DNA of 64,000 bases from Alphaproteobacteria bacterium (GTDB taxonomy: Bacteria > Myxococcota_A > UBA796 > GCA-2862545): NCBI GenBank assembly GCA_020632875.1, contig JACKET010000002.1:627633-691632 (forward strand). The letters are read 5' to 3'. The notes under the pieces were generated by a model. The model ran no database searches. It had not been told where the DNA came from and worked only from the letters and a program-made list of their open reading frames with translations. Positions 9,319-21,100 of this stretch are shown in pieces. The position numbers were made by a program, and so were the translations under genes. Within the stretch, counting starts at the first letter, position 1. Every line of letters starts with the position of its first letter.

Positions 9319-11253
9319 TCAGGGTGAGCCGGCCTCCGCCACGGGCGCTCCGCTCGCCGAGGTCGCGAGGAACCCGCGCAGCGTGGCCTTCGGAGCCGCG
9401 AGCTGGAACTGGACCTCGTGCCCGTCCTCCACGCCGTCCTCGGCGTGCTGGAGGACCACGCGCGTGGCGCCGTCGCGGTTGCCCGTCACCGGGAGGTCCA
9501 GGACGCGCCCGCCCGCCAGGGGGAGCAGCTCGGAGACGGACGTGTACGGCAGCGGCGTGTCGAGGACCGGACCCGCCACGTCGAGCCCGAGGCTCAGGGT
9601 GGTGGCGTTGGCGATGGGCGGCAGGATGTAGGTGTCGACGATGCCCTGGGCCATGAGGACGTGGGTGCCGTGGGCCTGGATCGTCGCGCCCCAGACGGGC
9701 GGATCGGCGGACTCGCCCACCCACTGCAGCAGGGACAGCACCGGATCGTGCGGATGGAGCGACGTGCCGTCGTACTGGAGCATGGCCTCGGCGAGCGGGC
9801 GGACCTCGAGCGGGCTCTGCTTGTGGACGACGTTCTCGACCCAGCTGCCGCCGGCACCGGAGAGCATCGCGGCGCCGTAGCGCGGCTCGAGGGCGAGCGT
9901 GAGCGGCGCGATGGTGGCGCCCATGCTGTGCCCGAACAGCGCGAGGCGGTCGGGGTCGAACGAGAACCCCGCGGAGCCCGGGCACGCCGACACGTCCGGC
10001 GACCAGCCCTCGATCGTGTCGGGCAGCAGCGCGAGCTCGAGCGCGGACTGGCGCACGTTGTCGAGGAGCGCGCGCGCATTGAAGACGTTGAACATGAGGA
10101 ACTGCTCGTCAGCGCCGGTGGCGTTGCGCACGCCGCCATGGGGCCCGTCGATCTGCAGGCCGGCCCAGCCCACCTGTGCGAAGTCGCGCGCGAGACCGGA
10201 CCCGGGCTCGAGGGGGATGCCATCCGGACCCCGCACCCCGCGGTCGACCAGCGGGCGGTCGCCTCCCGCTCCGGTGCGGACGAACACGACGAGGGGTGTG
10301 TCGGCACCCGCGGACTTCGGGACGGTGAGCACGACGCGCGAGGCCTCGCGGTGGTCGAGCACCGGGCGGCCCTCGGCATCCTCCCGGATGTCGCCGCCCT
10401 CGGTCTGGTACGGCGCTTCTCCGGACTGGTAGACCGGGACCGTCGTGGTCCCCGCGAACACGCAGAAGTCTTCGTGCTCCTCGACGAACGCGAGGTCGGT
10501 GGGGGCCGGGATCGGCTCGGTGGCGCGCGCGTGCCCGGTCCACCGGCGCAGGGACGCCGTCGGGTCTTGCGTGGTGAAGGTGGTGAGCCCCGCGACCTCC
10601 GCGGGGTCGACTCCGAGCGCATCGAGCGCCGCGGACATCTGCTCGCAGGCCGCCGTCGCGAGCCCGTCGGGACAGGCGTGATCGCCGAGGAGGGCTGCGC
10701 CCGGCCACGCAGCGAGCGGCCGACCGCCGGCGGTGCGCACGCCCGTGGTGACGAGGGCCGCGTAGGTGGTGCCGGGACGCAGGGGGATGCCCTGGACCGG
10801 GAGCAGCGAGAGCAGCCGCGGCGCGCCGAACGGCCCGGTGTCGACGCGGAAGTCGGAGGTGAACGGGAACCGGCGCCCCTGTTCGGGAGACGTGGGGTCG
10901 ACGTCGACCAGCACGATGGGGCTGCCCGGCTCGATGGATCCGGCGAGATCGGGAAGGCTCGCGGAGTCGAGGTCGACCCCGCTCGCGAAGAAGATGCCGC
11001 TCGACGTACCTGCGCCCGTCAGCCGACCGTCGCCCATCGCGATCAGGTCGCCCACGAGGTCGACCCCGGCGGGGTTCGGGAAGTCGGCGAGGTGCGCGCC
11101 GAGCCCATCGACCTGGGCGCCCGGGAACGGTGCCGCCCAGAAATCCCCGGTGGCGACGGCCCCGAAGTCGTGCCGGAGGTCTGCAGGTGCGACGGGCTCG
11201 GGGGAGCACGCGGTCAGGACGACGGCGACGAGCGCCGCAAAGGGAGGCTTCAT
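9319..11253 (-). CDS. Secreted alpha/beta-hydrolase-like lipoprotein
   Basis: 644-aa protein with a signal peptide and lipobox (MKPPFAALVAVVLTAC), so probably lipid-anchored outside the inner membrane. A nucleophile elbow GHSMG near residue 430 (LFGHSMGATIAPLTL), followed by a C-terminal His-containing segment (QAHGTHVLMAQGIVD), indicates an alpha/beta-hydrolase fold, possibly a lipase or esterase. The N-terminal ~250 residues (FPFTSDFRVDTGPFG..., LLPVQGIPLRPGTTYAALVT) look like the Ig-like accessory region found in front of such hydrolases in myxobacterial lipoproteins. Substrate unknown. It is read toward recC and separated from it by 171 nt. Confidence 0.8.
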   Translation of the reverse strand: MKPPFAALVAVVLTACSPEPVAPADLRHDFGAVATGDFWAAPFPGAQVDGLGAHLADFPNPAGVDLVGDLIAMGDGRLTGAGTSSGIFFASGVDLDSASLPDLAGSIEPGSPIVLVDVDPTSPEQGRRFPFTSDFRVDTGPFGAPRLLSLLPVQGIPLRPGTTYAALVTTGVRTAGGRPLAAWPGAALLGDHACPDGLATAACEQMSAALDALGVDPAEVAGLTTFTTQDPTASLRRWTGHARATEPIPAPTDLAFVEEHEDFCVFAGTTTVPVYQSGEAPYQTEGGDIREDAEGRPVLDHREASRVVLTVPKSAGADTPLVVFVRTGAGGDRPLVDRGVRGPDGIPLEPGSGLARDFAQVGWAGLQIDGPHGGVRNATGADEQFLMFNVFNARALLDNVRQSALELALLPDTIEGWSPDVSACPGSAGFSFDPDRLALFGHSMGATIAPLTLALEPRYGAAMLSGAGGSWVENVVHKQSPLEVRPLAEAMLQYDGTSLHPHDPVLSLLQWVGESADPPVWGATIQAHGTHVLMAQGIVDTYILPPIANATTLSLGLDVAGPVLDTPLPYTSVSELLPLAGGRVLDLPVTGNRDGATRVVLQHAEDGVEDGHEVQFQLAAPKATLRGFLATSASGAPVAEAGSP

Positions 11254-11382
11254 CCGCAGAAGATAGCCCGACCCGAATCGATCCGGGTTACGAACGGGAG
11301 CCCGAGGAACCTCCGATGCTCCACCTCCTCGAGCTCGCGACGCGGGCGGCGTCTACAGACAATCTGGTGCTGCCACCCACTT

Positions 11383-12549
11383 CTACCGGGGGCGCGTGGG
11401 GCGCACCATCGGGCCCCGCGGGGCCGAGCCGTCGATCGTGAGCAGCGGGGCGACCGTGAGCGTGCAGCGCTGCTCGGTCGCCGTGAAGACGAGCTTGCCG
11501 TAGCGCGGCACGATGGCGGTCTTGCGGCACACCTCGCCGCTCTGGGGCTGTGCCGCCGGGTGCTTCGAGGCCTTCGCGGGCTCCGGTGCGACCAGGTCGA
11601 CCCGTCGGCGGACCACGACCACCAGGTCGCCCTCGGGGAACGGGTAGATCCAGCTCGACCGCACGCGCTGTCGGCCGGCCGACACGGTGACGGTGCCGTC
11701 TTCGGGCATCGAGAACTCGATCATCCCGTGGCCCGGCGGGAGCACGGTGCCGTACGGCGAGGGCCCGGCCAGCAGCTGGTCGCAGAGCTCGACGAGGCTC
11801 TTCGTCATGCCGGACGCCGGGACGTCGATGACCCCCCAGCACTCGTAGATCGGCTTCTTCGCCTTCTTCTGCTCGGCCACCGCGAACTCGTGGCGGCCGG
11901 GCTTCAGGCCGAGGTCGAGGGTCGACTTGAAGCGCAGCGCGCCGACGTGCTGCCCGTCGACGAACACGTGGCCCGGCAGCACCGTGCGCACCACGCGGTC
12001 TTCGCGGAGCACCACGCGGGCCCCGTCCTCCGCGAATCCGGCGCCCGAGACGCCCTGCGTCGGGTCGAGCTCGCCGAGCCGCAGGCGGTGATCGGGCGAG
12101 ATCTCGGCGCCGATCGCCTCGAGCACGGCGAGGGCGAGCTGCCGCTCGAGGTGGAACACCTGGCCGACCGCGCCCTCCTTCTCGACGGACGCGACGACGC
12201 GCCCCGAGCCGACGTCGACGACGCGCGCGTCGAGCCGCACGCGCCCGCGGGCCTCGGCGAGACCGCCGACCACCACGTGCGTGGCGCCGAGCCCCTTCCC
12301 GAGCTGCACTGCGGAGGACGGGTCGGCCCAGTCGGACTGCTGGAGGGCGAGCTCGGCGAGCAGGTCCTGGAGGCGCGAGCGCTCGACCAGGGTCACGTCG
12401 GGCGCCTCGCCGATGTCGGTCGTGAGCATGTCGGACAGCCCGGCGGTGACGGGCGCGAGCTCGGCGTTGGACGTGTTGGCCGAGAAGGGCGCGATGGCCA
12501 GGACGTGCTCGGTGGCGAGGGCCTGGCACAGGGCGAGGAGGGCGAGCAC
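11383..12549 (-). CDS. FlgO/CsgG/TolB-N-like exported protein
   Basis: 388-aa protein. The GTG start at 12549 is chosen because GGAG lies six bases upstream and the product then begins with a clean signal peptide (MLALLALCQALATEHVLAIAPF). The longer open frame to 13008 would be antisense to the thioredoxin gene. Residues ~15-140 (IAPFSANTSNAELAPVTAGLSDMLTTDI, VERSRLQDLLAELALQQSDW, GLGATHVVVGGLAE) match the pattern of FlgO/CsgG-type domains, which assemble in the periplasm or outer membrane. The C-terminal half has short beta-rich segments typical of PEGA-like domains. Partner unknown. It is divergent from the thioredoxin gene across 130 nt. Confidence 0.75.
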   Translation of the reverse strand: MLALLALCQALATEHVLAIAPFSANTSNAELAPVTAGLSDMLTTDIGEAPDVTLVERSRLQDLLAELALQQSDWADPSSAVQLGKGLGATHVVVGGLAEARGRVRLDARVVDVGSGRVVASVEKEGAVGQVFHLERQLALAVLEAIGAEISPDHRLRLGELDPTQGVSGAGFAEDGARVVLREDRVVRTVLPGHVFVDGQHVGALRFKSTLDLGLKPGRHEFAVAEQKKAKKPIYECWGVIDVPASGMTKSLVELCDQLLAGPSPYGTVLPPGHGMIEFSMPEDGTVTVSAGRQRVRSSWIYPFPEGDLVVVVRRRVDLVAPEPAKASKHPAAQPQSGEVCRKTAIVPRYGKLVFTATEQRCTLTVAPLLTIDGSAPRGPMVRPTRPR

Positions 12550-12679
12550 GGCGGTCTCCGCGGATCCGGACGCGCTCTGGTAGCACGGGCGGGCACATCG
12601 CGGGCGAAGACGATTTCCTGACGGGTGATTCGCCGGGGATCGAGCTAAGCTGTCGCTCGTCTCGTTCCGGAGCTCCCCC

Positions 12680-13453
12680 ATGCGTATCGCTTTGCTGGCC
12701 CTGCTTCCCGTCACCCTCGCTTTCACGGTCGCTTGCGACACCGACGCCGACCTCGACGGCCTGCTCAAGAGCGAAGAGCTCGAGCTCGGCACCGATCCGA
12801 AGAACGCCGACTCCGACGGCGACGGCATCGACGACGGCGACGAGGTGCTCGCGGGCACCATGCCGACAGAGGCCGACAGCGACGGCGACGGCTTCACGGA
12901 TGGCGAAGAGGCGATCAACGGCGATGCGCTGAACAAGTACCACTGGCCCGACGGGCTGTGGGCCGACTTCTCCGCCGATGCCGACATCACGAATCCCGGC
13001 TGGCACATCGGCGAGCAGATGCCCGACTTCCAGGCGAAGGATCAGTTCGGCAACGACGTGAGCCTCCACCAGTTCTACGGCATGGTCGTGCTGCTCGACT
13101 TCTCCGCGGGCTGGTGTGGCCCCTGCCGTCAGCTCGCCGAGGATGCCGAGGATCACTTCCTCAACAAGCGCGACGAGGGCTTCGTCACGATCCACCTGAT
13201 GATTCAAGACAATCAGGGCAGCGAGCCGAACAAGCGCTTCCTCGAAGACTGGGCCGACGAGTACGGCATCACCTTCCCGGTCGTCCGCCAGCCCGGCAAC
13301 GATGCCTCCAACCAGCTGTCCATCGCGGGCACCGACGAGGGCTACATCCCGTTCCAGATCGTGCTCGATCAAGAGATGCGGATCGACATGGCCTTCTCGG
13401 GCGTGCCGAACACCCCCGTCAAGCAGCGGATCAACCAGCTCCTCGAGCAGTAG
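12680..13453 (+). CDS. TlpA-like thioredoxin lipoprotein with type-3 Ca-binding repeats
   Basis: 257-aa lipoprotein (lipobox TVAC, Cys19). Residues 20-80 carry Asp-rich thrombospondin type-3 / EF-hand-like repeats (DSDGDGIDDGDEV, DSDGDGFTDGEE) that would bind calcium. Residues ~105-257 form a TlpA/AhpC-type thioredoxin domain with the redox motif WCGPC near 145. The likely role is thiol-disulfide exchange on the cell envelope. The Ca-binding spacer between anchor and catalytic domain parallels the Asp linkers of other proteins in this window. It faces the next gene tail-to-tail. Confidence 0.88.
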   Translation: MRIALLALLPVTLAFTVACDTDADLDGLLKSEELELGTDPKNADSDGDGIDDGDEVLAGTMPTEADSDGDGFTDGEEAINGDALNKYHWPDGLWADFSADADITNPGWHIGEQMPDFQAKDQFGNDVSLHQFYGMVVLLDFSAGWCGPCRQLAEDAEDHFLNKRDEGFVTIHLMIQDNQGSEPNKRFLEDWADEYGITFPVVRQPGNDASNQLSIAGTDEGYIPFQIVLDQEMRIDMAFSGVPNTPVKQRINQLLEQ

Positions 13454-13459
13454 GCCGGG

Positions 13460-13478
13460 GCCTGCCTCAGAGGCAGGC
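13460..13478. terminator. Bidirectional stem-loop between convergent genes
   Basis: GCCTGCCT, loop CAG, AGGCAGGC form a perfect 8-bp stem between the stop codons of the thioredoxin gene (+) and the small lipoprotein gene (-). There is no U-tract, so intrinsic termination is only a suggestion. Confidence 0.4.
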
Positions 13479-13958
13479 GTCCGAGAAGCTCGCGAAGCTG
13501 TCGGGGTCGCCGGCGACGAAGACGCCCGTCCAGTCGGCGTCTCCGGCGCCGCTGGCCGACAGGCGGTCTTTCGCGACGAACGTCGCCGAGTAGGTCTGGC
13601 CGAGCTCGAGCGCGATCAGCGACCCGTCGGGTGACCGGAACTCGTTCACGCGCTCGCGCGCGCCCTCCGGCACCTCGCCGTACGCGATGCCTTGCAGCGC
13701 CGCCTCCTCCGGGATGCGCGACAGCTCCCAGAGGTTCGACCCTCCGCCACACCCGTCTCCGTCGGCCTCGATGACCATCAGCACGTCGGGGACCACGGCG
13801 CCCGTGCCCTCGAGCGAGAACGTCGGTGTGGTTCCGTCGCCGGGCTCGATCGCGATGGCGCCGATGCACCGGGACGGCGCGTTCTCCTCCGTCCAGCAGG
13901 GGTCGGTGGCCGCCTGACAGGCGGCGAGGAAGACGAGGGCGGGGACGAGTGCGCGCAT
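13467..13958 (-). CDS. Small lipoprotein, unknown function
   Basis: 163-aa protein with a lipobox signal peptide (MRALVPALVFLAAC). The ATG at 13958 is preceded by GGAGGTGTCC, a good Shine-Dalgarno sequence; the open frame extends to 14051, but that extension reads as non-coding. The mature part has two Cys near the N-terminus (DPCWTEENAPSRC) and is beta-rich with no motif I can name. It is divergent from the giant surface-protein gene, with 134 nt between their starts. Confidence 0.75.
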   Translation of the reverse strand: MRALVPALVFLAACQAATDPCWTEENAPSRCIGAIAIEPGDGTTPTFSLEGTGAVVPDVLMVIEADGDGCGGGSNLWELSRIPEEAALQGIAYGEVPEGARERVNEFRSPDGSLIALELGQTYSATFVAKDRLSASGAGDADWTGVFVAGDPDSFASFSDACL

Positions 13959-14092
13959 GGACACCTCCGTCTCGTTGATGTCGCCGTTCCCGCGTCTGGA
14001 TCCCCATCCGCGAAAAAATCTGGCGGACTTCCTGCGGCGTTGACGCAGCACCCGGAGAAGCCCCGGAGACCGCGATGCGCAGGTGGACCCCC

Positions 14093-17000
14093 ATGAGACT
14101 CTCCTTCGGCCTGCTGCTGGCGCTCGCGGGGTGCTCGGGAGGCGAGCTCGGCACCGAGTGCGAGGTCGACGGGGACTGTGCGAGTGGGCTCATCTGCGAG
14201 GTCGGGATCTGCGAGGACCCCATCGACTGCACGTTCTTCGGCGACAACGACGAAGACGGCATCTGCAACGAATCCGACCTGTGCTTCGGCGACGACTCGA
14301 CCGGCGATGCGGACTTCGACGGCGTCTGCGCGAACCTCGACCCGTGCTTCGGCGACGACGCGACGGGCGACACCGACGCCGACGGCGTGTGCGACAGCGA
14401 CGACGACTGCTTCGGCGACGACGCGACGGGCGACACCGACGCGGATGGCATCTGCGACGACCGCGACGCCTGCGTGGGCGACGACGGGCTCGGCGACACG
14501 GACGGCGACGGCATCTGCGACGACCAGGACGACTGCCTGGGCGACGACACCACGGGCGATACCGACGGGGACGGCGTCTGCGACGACGACGACCTCTGCA
14601 ACGGCGTCGACGCGACCGGCGACGACGACCTCGACGGCCTCTGCAACGACATCGACCCGTGCGACGGAGACAACGCGACGGGCGACACCGACGGCGACGG
14701 GGTCTGCAACGACCTCGACCCGTGCCCGGCCGACGCCCCCGACGACTCCGACGCCGACGGGGTCTGCAACAGCGACGACGTGTGCCCTGGCGCCGACGAC
14801 ACCGCTGACGCCGACGGAGACGGCGTCCCGGACGGGTGCGACCCGTGTCCGACCGACTCCCCCGACGACGCCGATGCCGACACCGTCTGCGACGGCGACG
14901 ACGTCTGTCCGACGGGTGACGATCGCTACGACAACGACGGCGACGGCGTGCCCGATGCGTGCGACCCGTGTCCGCTCGCGGCGGCGGACGACTCGGACGG
15001 GGACGGCGTTTGCGACGACGTGGACGCCTGTCCCGGCGCGAACGACTTCGCCGACCGCGACCTCGACGGGCAGCCCGACGCCTGCGATGCGTGTCCGGAC
15101 GACGATCCCGACGACTCCGACGGGGATGGCGTGTGCGACAGCGACGACGCCTGCCCGGGGTCCGACGACACGGTGGACGGCGACGGCGACGGCGTGCCCG
15201 ACGCGTGCGACCCGTGCCCCGAGGATGCCCTCGACGACAGCGACGGCGACGAGATCTGCGACAGCGACGACGTGTGCCCCGGCGGCAACGACGGACTCGA
15301 CACCGATGGGGACGGCATCCCCAACGCGTGCGACGACTGCGCGCTCGGCGACTCGGACGGCGATGGCGTGGCGGACGACTGCGACGTGTGCCCGGGAAGC
15401 GACGACGGCGAAGACACCGACGGCGACGGCGTGGCCGACGGGTGCGACGCCTGCCCGCTCGACCATCCGAACGACACGGACGGCGACGGGGTGTGCGACA
15501 CCGACGATGCCTGCCCCGGCGCCGACGACACGGTGGACGGCGATGGCGACGGCGTGGCCGACGCCTGCGACGCCTGCCCGCTCGACAATCCCGACGACTC
15601 CGACGGCGACGGGGTGTGCGACGCCGACGACGTCTGCCCGGGGTCCGACGACGGGGCGGACGGCGATGGCGACGGCGTGGCAGACGGCTGCGACGCGTGT
15701 CCGCTCGACAATCCGAACGACACGGACGGCGATGGAGTGTGCGACACGGACGACGCCTGCCCGGGCTCCGACGACACGGTCGACGGCGACGGCGATGGCG
15801 TGGCGGACGGCTGCGATGCCTGCCCGTCCGACGCGCCCGACGACTCCGACGGCGACGGCTCCTGCGACAGCGACGACATCTGCCCGGGCTCCGACGACAC
15901 GGTCGACACCGACGGCGACGGCGTGCCCGACGGCTGCGATCCGTGTCCGGTCGATTCGCCCGACGACTCGGACGGCGACGGCGTCTGCGACGTCGACGAC
16001 GTCTGCCTCGGCGACGACGCCACGACCGACTCCGACGGCGACGGGGTCTGTGACGACCAGGACCCCTGTCCCGACGACGCGCTCGACGACTCCGACGGCG
16101 ATGGCGTCTGCGACAGCCTCGATGCGTGCCCCGGCTCCGACGACGGGTCCGACGGCGACGGCGACGGCATCGCCGACGGCTGCGACCCGTGCCCCGCCGA
16201 TGCGCCCGACGACACCGACCTCGACGGCGTGTGCGACAGCGAGGACGTGTGCCCCGGCAGCGACGACACGATCGACACCGACGGCGACGGCATCCCGAAC
16301 GGCTGCGACGCCTGCGCGCTCGCCGACTCCGATGGCGACGGCGTGTCGGACGACTGCGACGTGTGTCCCGGCAGCGACGACACCGCGGACGCCGACGGAG
16401 ACACGGTGCCGGACGCCTGCGACGTGTGCCCGTCCGACAACCCCGACGACAGCGACGGGGACGGGGTGTGCGACGCCGACGACGTGTGTGCGGGTGGGAA
16501 CGACGGGGTCGACCTCGACAGCGACGGCGTGCCGGACGCGTGCGACCCGTGCCCCGCCGACGCCCCCGACGACAGCGACAACGACGGTGTGTGCGACTCC
16601 GACGACCTCTGCGAGGGATCCGCGGATCAGGACGATGCGGACCTCGACGGCGTGCCCGACGGCTGCGACCTGTGCACCGGCGACGACGCGCAGCTCGACG
16701 GCGACGGCGACGGCTGGTGCGGCGACGTCGATCCCTGCGACGACTGGAGCAACCCGGACCTTCGCGACTGCTACCGCTGGTACGTCGACGACGATGCGGT
16801 GGGCGCCAACGACGGCACCAGCTGGGCGGATGCGTTCACGACCATCGACGCGGCGCTCGCCGCCTCCTCGAGAGGAGACGCCATCTGGGTCGCCGTGGGC
16901 CGCTACCCGCGCACCTCGCCGCTCTCGCTGCCCGACGACCGCGAGCTGTACGGCGGCTTCGACGCCACCGAGACCGACCTCGCCGAGCGCGCGAACCGCT

Positions 17001-20000
17001 TCGTCGAGACCGTCATCACGGGCGACACGAACGGCGACGACATCCCGTACGACCTGACGAGCCGCGACGACAACCACGACGGGCCGCTCGTGCTCTCGGG
17101 CGACGGCACGCTGCTCGACGGGTTCCGGATCTCGGGCGGGCGCAGCACGAACCTGTGGGGCTCGGCCATCCGCACCCGGAACGGAGACACCCTGACCGGC
17201 GTGAACCTCTGGCTCGTCGACAACGTCACGTCGACGCGCTCGACCTTCCAGGTCAACACGGGCTCGAGCTTCCACCTGTCCGACAGCTTCGTGATGCAGA
17301 ACTCCGCATCGTCGCAGCCGGTCGGGCGCTTCGAGAACGACACCACGGGGAGCAGCCTCACGAACGTGGTGTTCGCCGACAACCGGTCGGGGGGCCTCAA
17401 CGTGATCTGGTTCGAGGACCAGTACGTCCGCCTGACCGGATGCACGTTCGACGAGCCGACCGTCGACACGATCCTCGGGTTCGGCGGGCAGGCGACGAGC
17501 GACTACCACCTCGAGAGCTCGATCCTGTACGGGGTGGGGGACAGCCTGTCGTCGAACGGCGGACCTCTCGTCGTCACGGCTACCTGCGCGCAGGAGGACC
17601 TGTCGGCGTGGGGCACCGGCAACGTCGATCTCGACGGCAGCACCGCGGCGCTCGGCGACCCCTTCGCGGCCCGCTACCCGAGCGGAGAGCGCTTCCTCGA
17701 CCCGGCCAGCGCATGTGTCGACGCCGGGGACGGCGCGCTCCTCACGGCCGCGGGTACCCCGTGGTCGACGCTCGCCACCGAGCTCGACACGCTCGCCGAC
17801 ACGACCCCTGCGGACGCGGGTGCGCATTACGACCCGTTCGCCGTGACCATCCCGACCTTCGAGAACAACGCGGGCACGCTCGTGTGGTCCTCCAAGGAGG
17901 CGACGGCCTGCACGCTCGACGGCGTGGCGGTGGGGAGCAGCGGGAGCACGCCCGTGACCGGCACGTGGAACGAGCTCGTGTGCGTCGGACCGCGCGGCTC
18001 GGCCCGCGCGATCTACGCCTGCGAGGGCGACGTGGCCTCTGGGGATGCGGACGGAGACGGCGTGTGCGACGACACCGACGTGTGCCCGGGCTCCGACGAC
18101 CGCGCCGACGCCGACGCCGATGGCGTGCCCGACGCCTGCGACGTGTGCCCCGGCTCCGACGACGGCGCGGACGCCGATTCCGACGGCGTGGCCGACGGCT
18201 GCGACCTCTGCGCCGACTTCTACAATCCCGACCAGGTCACCTGCTACGTCTGGTACGTCGACGACTCCGCGACCGGTGCGGCGAACGGCTCGAGCTGGAC
18301 GGACGCGTTCACGACGATCCAGGCCGGGATCAACGCGGCATCGACAGGCCACGAGGTCTGGGTCGCCGAGGGCCACTACCACTCGACGACGGGTGGCGTG
18401 AACGGCAAGCTGATCAACGTCAGCTCGAAGAACGTCGACGTGTACGGCGGCTTCGACGGCACCGAGACGGATCGAGCCGACCGCGCGGGGCTCTTCGCGA
18501 CCACGGTGCTCGACGGCGACGTGAACGGCGACGACGTGTACGGCGACGGATCGACGCGCACCGACAATGCCCGCCAGATCGTGACGGGGGGCTCGGGCGC
18601 GCTCGTGGACGGGTTCCTCGTGCGTGGCGGGCGGGACTACAACACCGCGTACCACGGGGCCGCGGTGCACTGTGCGAGCGGCGCGCTCGAGGTGTCGAAC
18701 CTCTGGATCGTCGACAACCACTCCGACGGCACCGGGCTCATCAACACGAACGGCTGCAACCTCACCGTGAGCAACGTGGTGATGGCGCGGAACCACGTGC
18801 CGTACGCCGTGATCCGCACGGGCAGCGGGAGCGTGAACACGTTCCGCAACATCACGCTGCTCGAGAACACCGTCACCAACACGGGTTCGGGCACGGCCCT
18901 GTGGATCGAGGACGGCTCGAACACGACGATGTCGTACGTCAGCATCTGGGGCGACCACCAGGCGGGCCTCGTCCGCTCGGTCGACACGAGCACCCTGCTG
19001 TTGCGCGGGGCGGTGCTGTGGAACGACGGCGGGCCCGTGCTCGTGTCGGGCTCGGGCACGCAGACGTACGAATACGTCGCGGCGGGCGAGTCCATCACGG
19101 GCACGGCGAACCTCTACCTCGACGGCTCGACCGCGGCGCTGGACTACCCGTTCGACCCCGCGAGCGCCCAGCTGTTCCTCGACTCCGGCTCGGCAGCCGT
19201 CGATGCCGGCGACCAGGCGAACGTCGCGACCCAGCTCCCCGGCTGGGATGCGCTGACGACCCAGCGCGACGGCACGACCGACGCCGCGCCCGTCGACCTG
19301 GGCGCTCACTACGTGCCCGACGGCGCGCCGGCCATCACCACGTCGGTGGCGGGCGGCGAGCTCTCGTGGACCGCGGCGGGCAGCACCGAGTGCACGGTGG
19401 ACGGCGTGGTGCAGACCTCGCCCGTCCCGCTCACGGCGAGCGCCCACGAGATCGTGTGCAGGGGCCCCGGGGGCTCGTCCATCGCGGTCCACCTGTGCGA
19501 CGGCAACCCGTCGACGGGCGACAGCGACCTCGACGGGGTCTGCGACGACGTCGACACCTGCGTGGGGCTCGACACCGACGATGCGGATGCCGACGGCGTT
19601 CCGGACGCCTGCGACGTGTGTCCCGGCGGCGACGACACGGTGGATGGCGACAGCGACGGAGTGCCCGACGCCTGCGACTCCTGTCCGCTCGACGCGCTCG
19701 ACGACTCGGACGGCGACGGCAGCTGTGACTCGGCCGACCTCTGCATCGGCGACGACGGCACGCTCGACGACGACATGGACGGCTACTGCGCCGACACCGA
19801 CGTGTGCCCGGGCTGCGACGACACCGTCGACACCGACGCCGACGGGACCGCCGACGGGTGTGACGTGTGCGACGGCTGGGACGACGCGGACGACGCCAAC
19901 GGCGACGGCACGCCCGACGGGTGCGACCCGTGCTGGAACGCGTCGCTCTCCGACTGCGTGCTGGACGACGACAGCGCGGGCCCCCTGCGCTCCATCGACG

Positions 20001-20503
20001 AGCTGGTGCCCGGCGAGCTCGTGTTCGCCGAGGTCATCCACGAGGACGTGCCGTACTGCGGCTCCGCGGCGGCCCAGTTCGTCGAGCTGCTCTACGTCGG
20101 GCCCGGCACCGTCGACCTCCAGGGCCTCGTCATGTCCGACGGGAGCGGGAGCCACACCGTCTCGGTGTCGATCGTGCTGGCGCACGGCGATCGGGCGGTG
20201 CTCGCGAACAGCACCGGGCTCTTCACGGGCTGCTACGGCTTCGCCCCCGACGACGGGACGGGCATGTACATCAACCCGAACGAGGTGCTGACGTTCTCGA
20301 ACGCCACCGAGGTGCTCGTCTCGGCCGACATCGACACGTCCGGCCCGCTGTGGCAGCGGCCCAACGGGAGCTCGATGATGCTGGACGACGACCTCGACCT
20401 GTGGTGCCCGACGACCACCTTCAACGGCGCGAACTACGCGAGCCCGGGCACGCCCAACGGCGACTGCCCGACCACGGTGGGAAGCGGTGTCTGCCTGCCG
20501 TGA
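14093..20503 (+). CDS. Giant type-3-repeat / beta-helix / lamin-tail surface lipoprotein
   Basis: 2136-aa protein with lipobox signal peptide ([14 protein letters not shown]). Domains in order: a Cys-rich knot ([20 protein letters not shown]); a long run of thrombospondin type-3 repeats with the pattern CP..D.DGDGV.D.CD (~45-890); parallel beta-helix 1 opening [20 protein letters not shown] (~895-1250); more type-3 repeats (~1315-1380); beta-helix 2 opening [20 protein letters not shown] (~1382-1740); type-3 repeats (~1805-1955); and a C-terminal lamin-tail (LTD) domain (~1972-2130). It should be a long, calcium-stiffened surface stalk or adhesin. ATG 14093 is preferred over 14075 because the signal peptide begins there. 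The sigma-factor gene starts 37 nt downstream. The long antisense open frame is a composition artefact. Confidence 0.9.
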   Translation: MRLSFGLLLALAGCSGGELGTECEVDGDCASGLICEVGICEDPIDCTFFGDNDEDGICNESDLCFGDDSTGDADFDGVCANLDPCFGDDATGDTDADGVCDSDDDCFGDDATGDTDADGICDDRDACVGDDGLGDTDGDGICDDQDDCLGDDTTGDTDGDGVCDDDDLCNGVDATGDDDLDGLCNDIDPCDGDNATGDTDGDGVCNDLDPCPADAPDDSDADGVCNSDDVCPGADDTADADGDGVPDGCDPCPTDSPDDADADTVCDGDDVCPTGDDRYDNDGDGVPDACDPCPLAAADDSDGDGVCDDVDACPGANDFADRDLDGQPDACDACPDDDPDDSDGDGVCDSDDACPGSDDTVDGDGDGVPDACDPCPEDALDDSDGDEICDSDDVCPGGNDGLDTDGDGIPNACDDCALGDSDGDGVADDCDVCPGSDDGEDTDGDGVADGCDACPLDHPNDTDGDGVCDTDDACPGADDTVDGDGDGVADACDACPLDNPDDSDGDGVCDADDVCPGSDDGADGDGDGVADGCDACPLDNPNDTDGDGVCDTDDACPGSDDTVDGDGDGVADGCDACPSDAPDDSDGDGSCDSDDICPGSDDTVDTDGDGVPDGCDPCPVDSPDDSDGDGVCDVDDVCLGDDATTDSDGDGVCDDQDPCPDDALDDSDGDGVCDSLDACPGSDDGSDGDGDGIADGCDPCPADAPDDTDLDGVCDSEDVCPGSDDTIDTDGDGIPNGCDACALADSDGDGVSDDCDVCPGSDDTADADGDTVPDACDVCPSDNPDDSDGDGVCDADDVCAGGNDGVDLDSDGVPDACDPCPADAPDDSDNDGVCDSDDLCEGSADQDDADLDGVPDGCDLCTGDDAQLDGDGDGWCGDVDPCDDWSNPDLRDCYRWYVDDDAVGANDGTSWADAFTTIDAALAASSRGDAIWVAVGRYPRTSPLSLPDDRELYGGFDATETDLAERANRFVETVITGDTNGDDIPYDLTSRDDNHDGPLVLSGDGTLLDGFRISGGRSTNLWGSAIRTRNGDTLTGVNLWLVDNVTSTRSTFQVNTGSSFHLSDSFVMQNSASSQPVGRFENDTTGSSLTNVVFADNRSGGLNVIWFEDQYVRLTGCTFDEPTVDTILGFGGQATSDYHLESSILYGVGDSLSSNGGPLVVTATCAQEDLSAWGTGNVDLDGSTAALGDPFAARYPSGERFLDPASACVDAGDGALLTAAGTPWSTLATELDTLADTTPADAGAHYDPFAVTIPTFENNAGTLVWSSKEATACTLDGVAVGSSGSTPVTGTWNELVCVGPRGSARAIYACEGDVASGDADGDGVCDDTDVCPGSDDRADADADGVPDACDVCPGSDDGADADSDGVADGCDLCADFYNPDQVTCYVWYVDDSATGAANGSSWTDAFTTIQAGINAASTGHEVWVAEGHYHSTTGGVNGKLINVSSKNVDVYGGFDGTETDRADRAGLFATTVLDGDVNGDDVYGDGSTRTDNARQIVTGGSGALVDGFLVRGGRDYNTAYHGAAVHCASGALEVSNLWIVDNHSDGTGLINTNGCNLTVSNVVMARNHVPYAVIRTGSGSVNTFRNITLLENTVTNTGSGTALWIEDGSNTTMSYVSIWGDHQAGLVRSVDTSTLLLRGAVLWNDGGPVLVSGSGTQTYEYVAAGESITGTANLYLDGSTAALDYPFDPASAQLFLDSGSAAVDAGDQANVATQLPGWDALTTQRDGTTDAAPVDLGAHYVPDGAPAITTSVAGGELSWTAAGSTECTVDGVVQTSPVPLTASAHEIVCRGPGGSSIAVHLCDGNPSTGDSDLDGVCDDVDTCVGLDTDDADADGVPDACDVCPGGDDTVDGDSDGVPDACDSCPLDALDDSDGDGSCDSADLCIGDDGTLDDDMDGYCADTDVCPGCDDTVDTDADGTADGCDVCDGWDDADDANGDGTPDGCDPCWNASLSDCVLDDDSAGPLRSIDELVPGELVFAEVIHEDVPYCGSAAAQFVELLYVGPGTVDLQGLVMSDGSGSHTVSVSIVLAHGDRAVLANSTGLFTGCYGFAPDDGTGMYINPNEVLTFSNATEVLVSADIDTSGPLWQRPNGSSMMLDDDLDLWCPTTTFNGANYASPGTPNGDCPTTVGSGVCLP

Positions 20504-20540
20504 TCCGAGGGGCTATGATCCCGCCACTCCAGGAGGTCGC

Positions 20541-21098
20541 GTGGCGGGCCCCGAGATCACCATGCTCCTGAAGCGGGCCAGCAGAGGGGATGCGACCGCC
20601 CAGAACGACCTCGCGCCCCTGGTCTACGACGAGCTCAAGATCCGCGCCGACGCGCTGATGCGGCGCGAGTCCGACGCACAGAGCCTGCAGGCCACGGTGC
20701 TCGTGAACGACGCGTTCATGCGGCTCATCGACGCCGCGGCGGTCGACTGGGAGAGCCGCACGCACTTCTACGCGCTGGCATCGCGGGTGATGCGCCGGGT
20801 GCTCGTCGAGCACGCGCGCGACCGCGGCCGGCTCAAGCGCGGCGGCCGGGTGCGGAAGGTCGAGCTCGACGAGGCCATCACGATCTGTCCGACGCGCGAC
20901 GAAGACGTGCTGGCGCTCGAAGAGGCCCTCGTGCGCCTCGCCGAGGTCGACCCGCGCCAGGCCGACTTCGTCACGATGCGGTTCTTCGGGGGCATGAGCA
21001 TGGAGGCCATCGCCGAGTCGCTCGGCGTGCCGAAGCGCACCCTCGAGCGCGAGTGGACCCTCGTGAAGGCGTGGCTCCGCCGCGAGCTGGCGAGCTGA
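20541..21098 (+). CDS. ECF RNA polymerase sigma factor (TIGR02999/ECF43-like)
   Basis: 185-aa extracytoplasmic-function sigma factor. Region 2 is seen as VNDAFMRLID...THFYALASRVMRRVLVEHARDR and region 4 as RFFGGMSMEAIAESLGVPKRTLEREW. This type is usually encoded next to a Ser/Thr kinase rather than an anti-sigma factor, and here the kinase starts 2 nt after the stop. The GTG at 20541 is chosen because AGGAGG ends four bases upstream. TATGAT at 20514-20519 could be a -10 element for a separate promoter, but no good -35 lies at the right distance, so read-through from the giant gene is equally likely. Target genes unknown. Confidence 0.9.
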   Translation: MAGPEITMLLKRASRGDATAQNDLAPLVYDELKIRADALMRRESDAQSLQATVLVNDAFMRLIDAAAVDWESRTHFYALASRVMRRVLVEHARDRGRLKRGGRVRKVELDEAITICPTRDEDVLALEEALVRLAEVDPRQADFVTMRFFGGMSMEAIAESLGVPKRTLEREWTLVKAWLRRELAS

Positions 21099-21100
21099 GC

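Noticed and set aside
11383..13008. 541-aa version of the FlgO/CsgG-like gene
   Set aside because: Its first ~150 residues are antisense to the thioredoxin gene; the signal peptide begins only at GTG 12549.
13778..20185. 2135-aa open frame antisense to the giant surface-protein gene
   Set aside because: It is produced by the GAC/GGC-rich repeat composition; its translation is a monotonous V-G-V-A-H pattern with no start signals, while the sense strand has clear domains.
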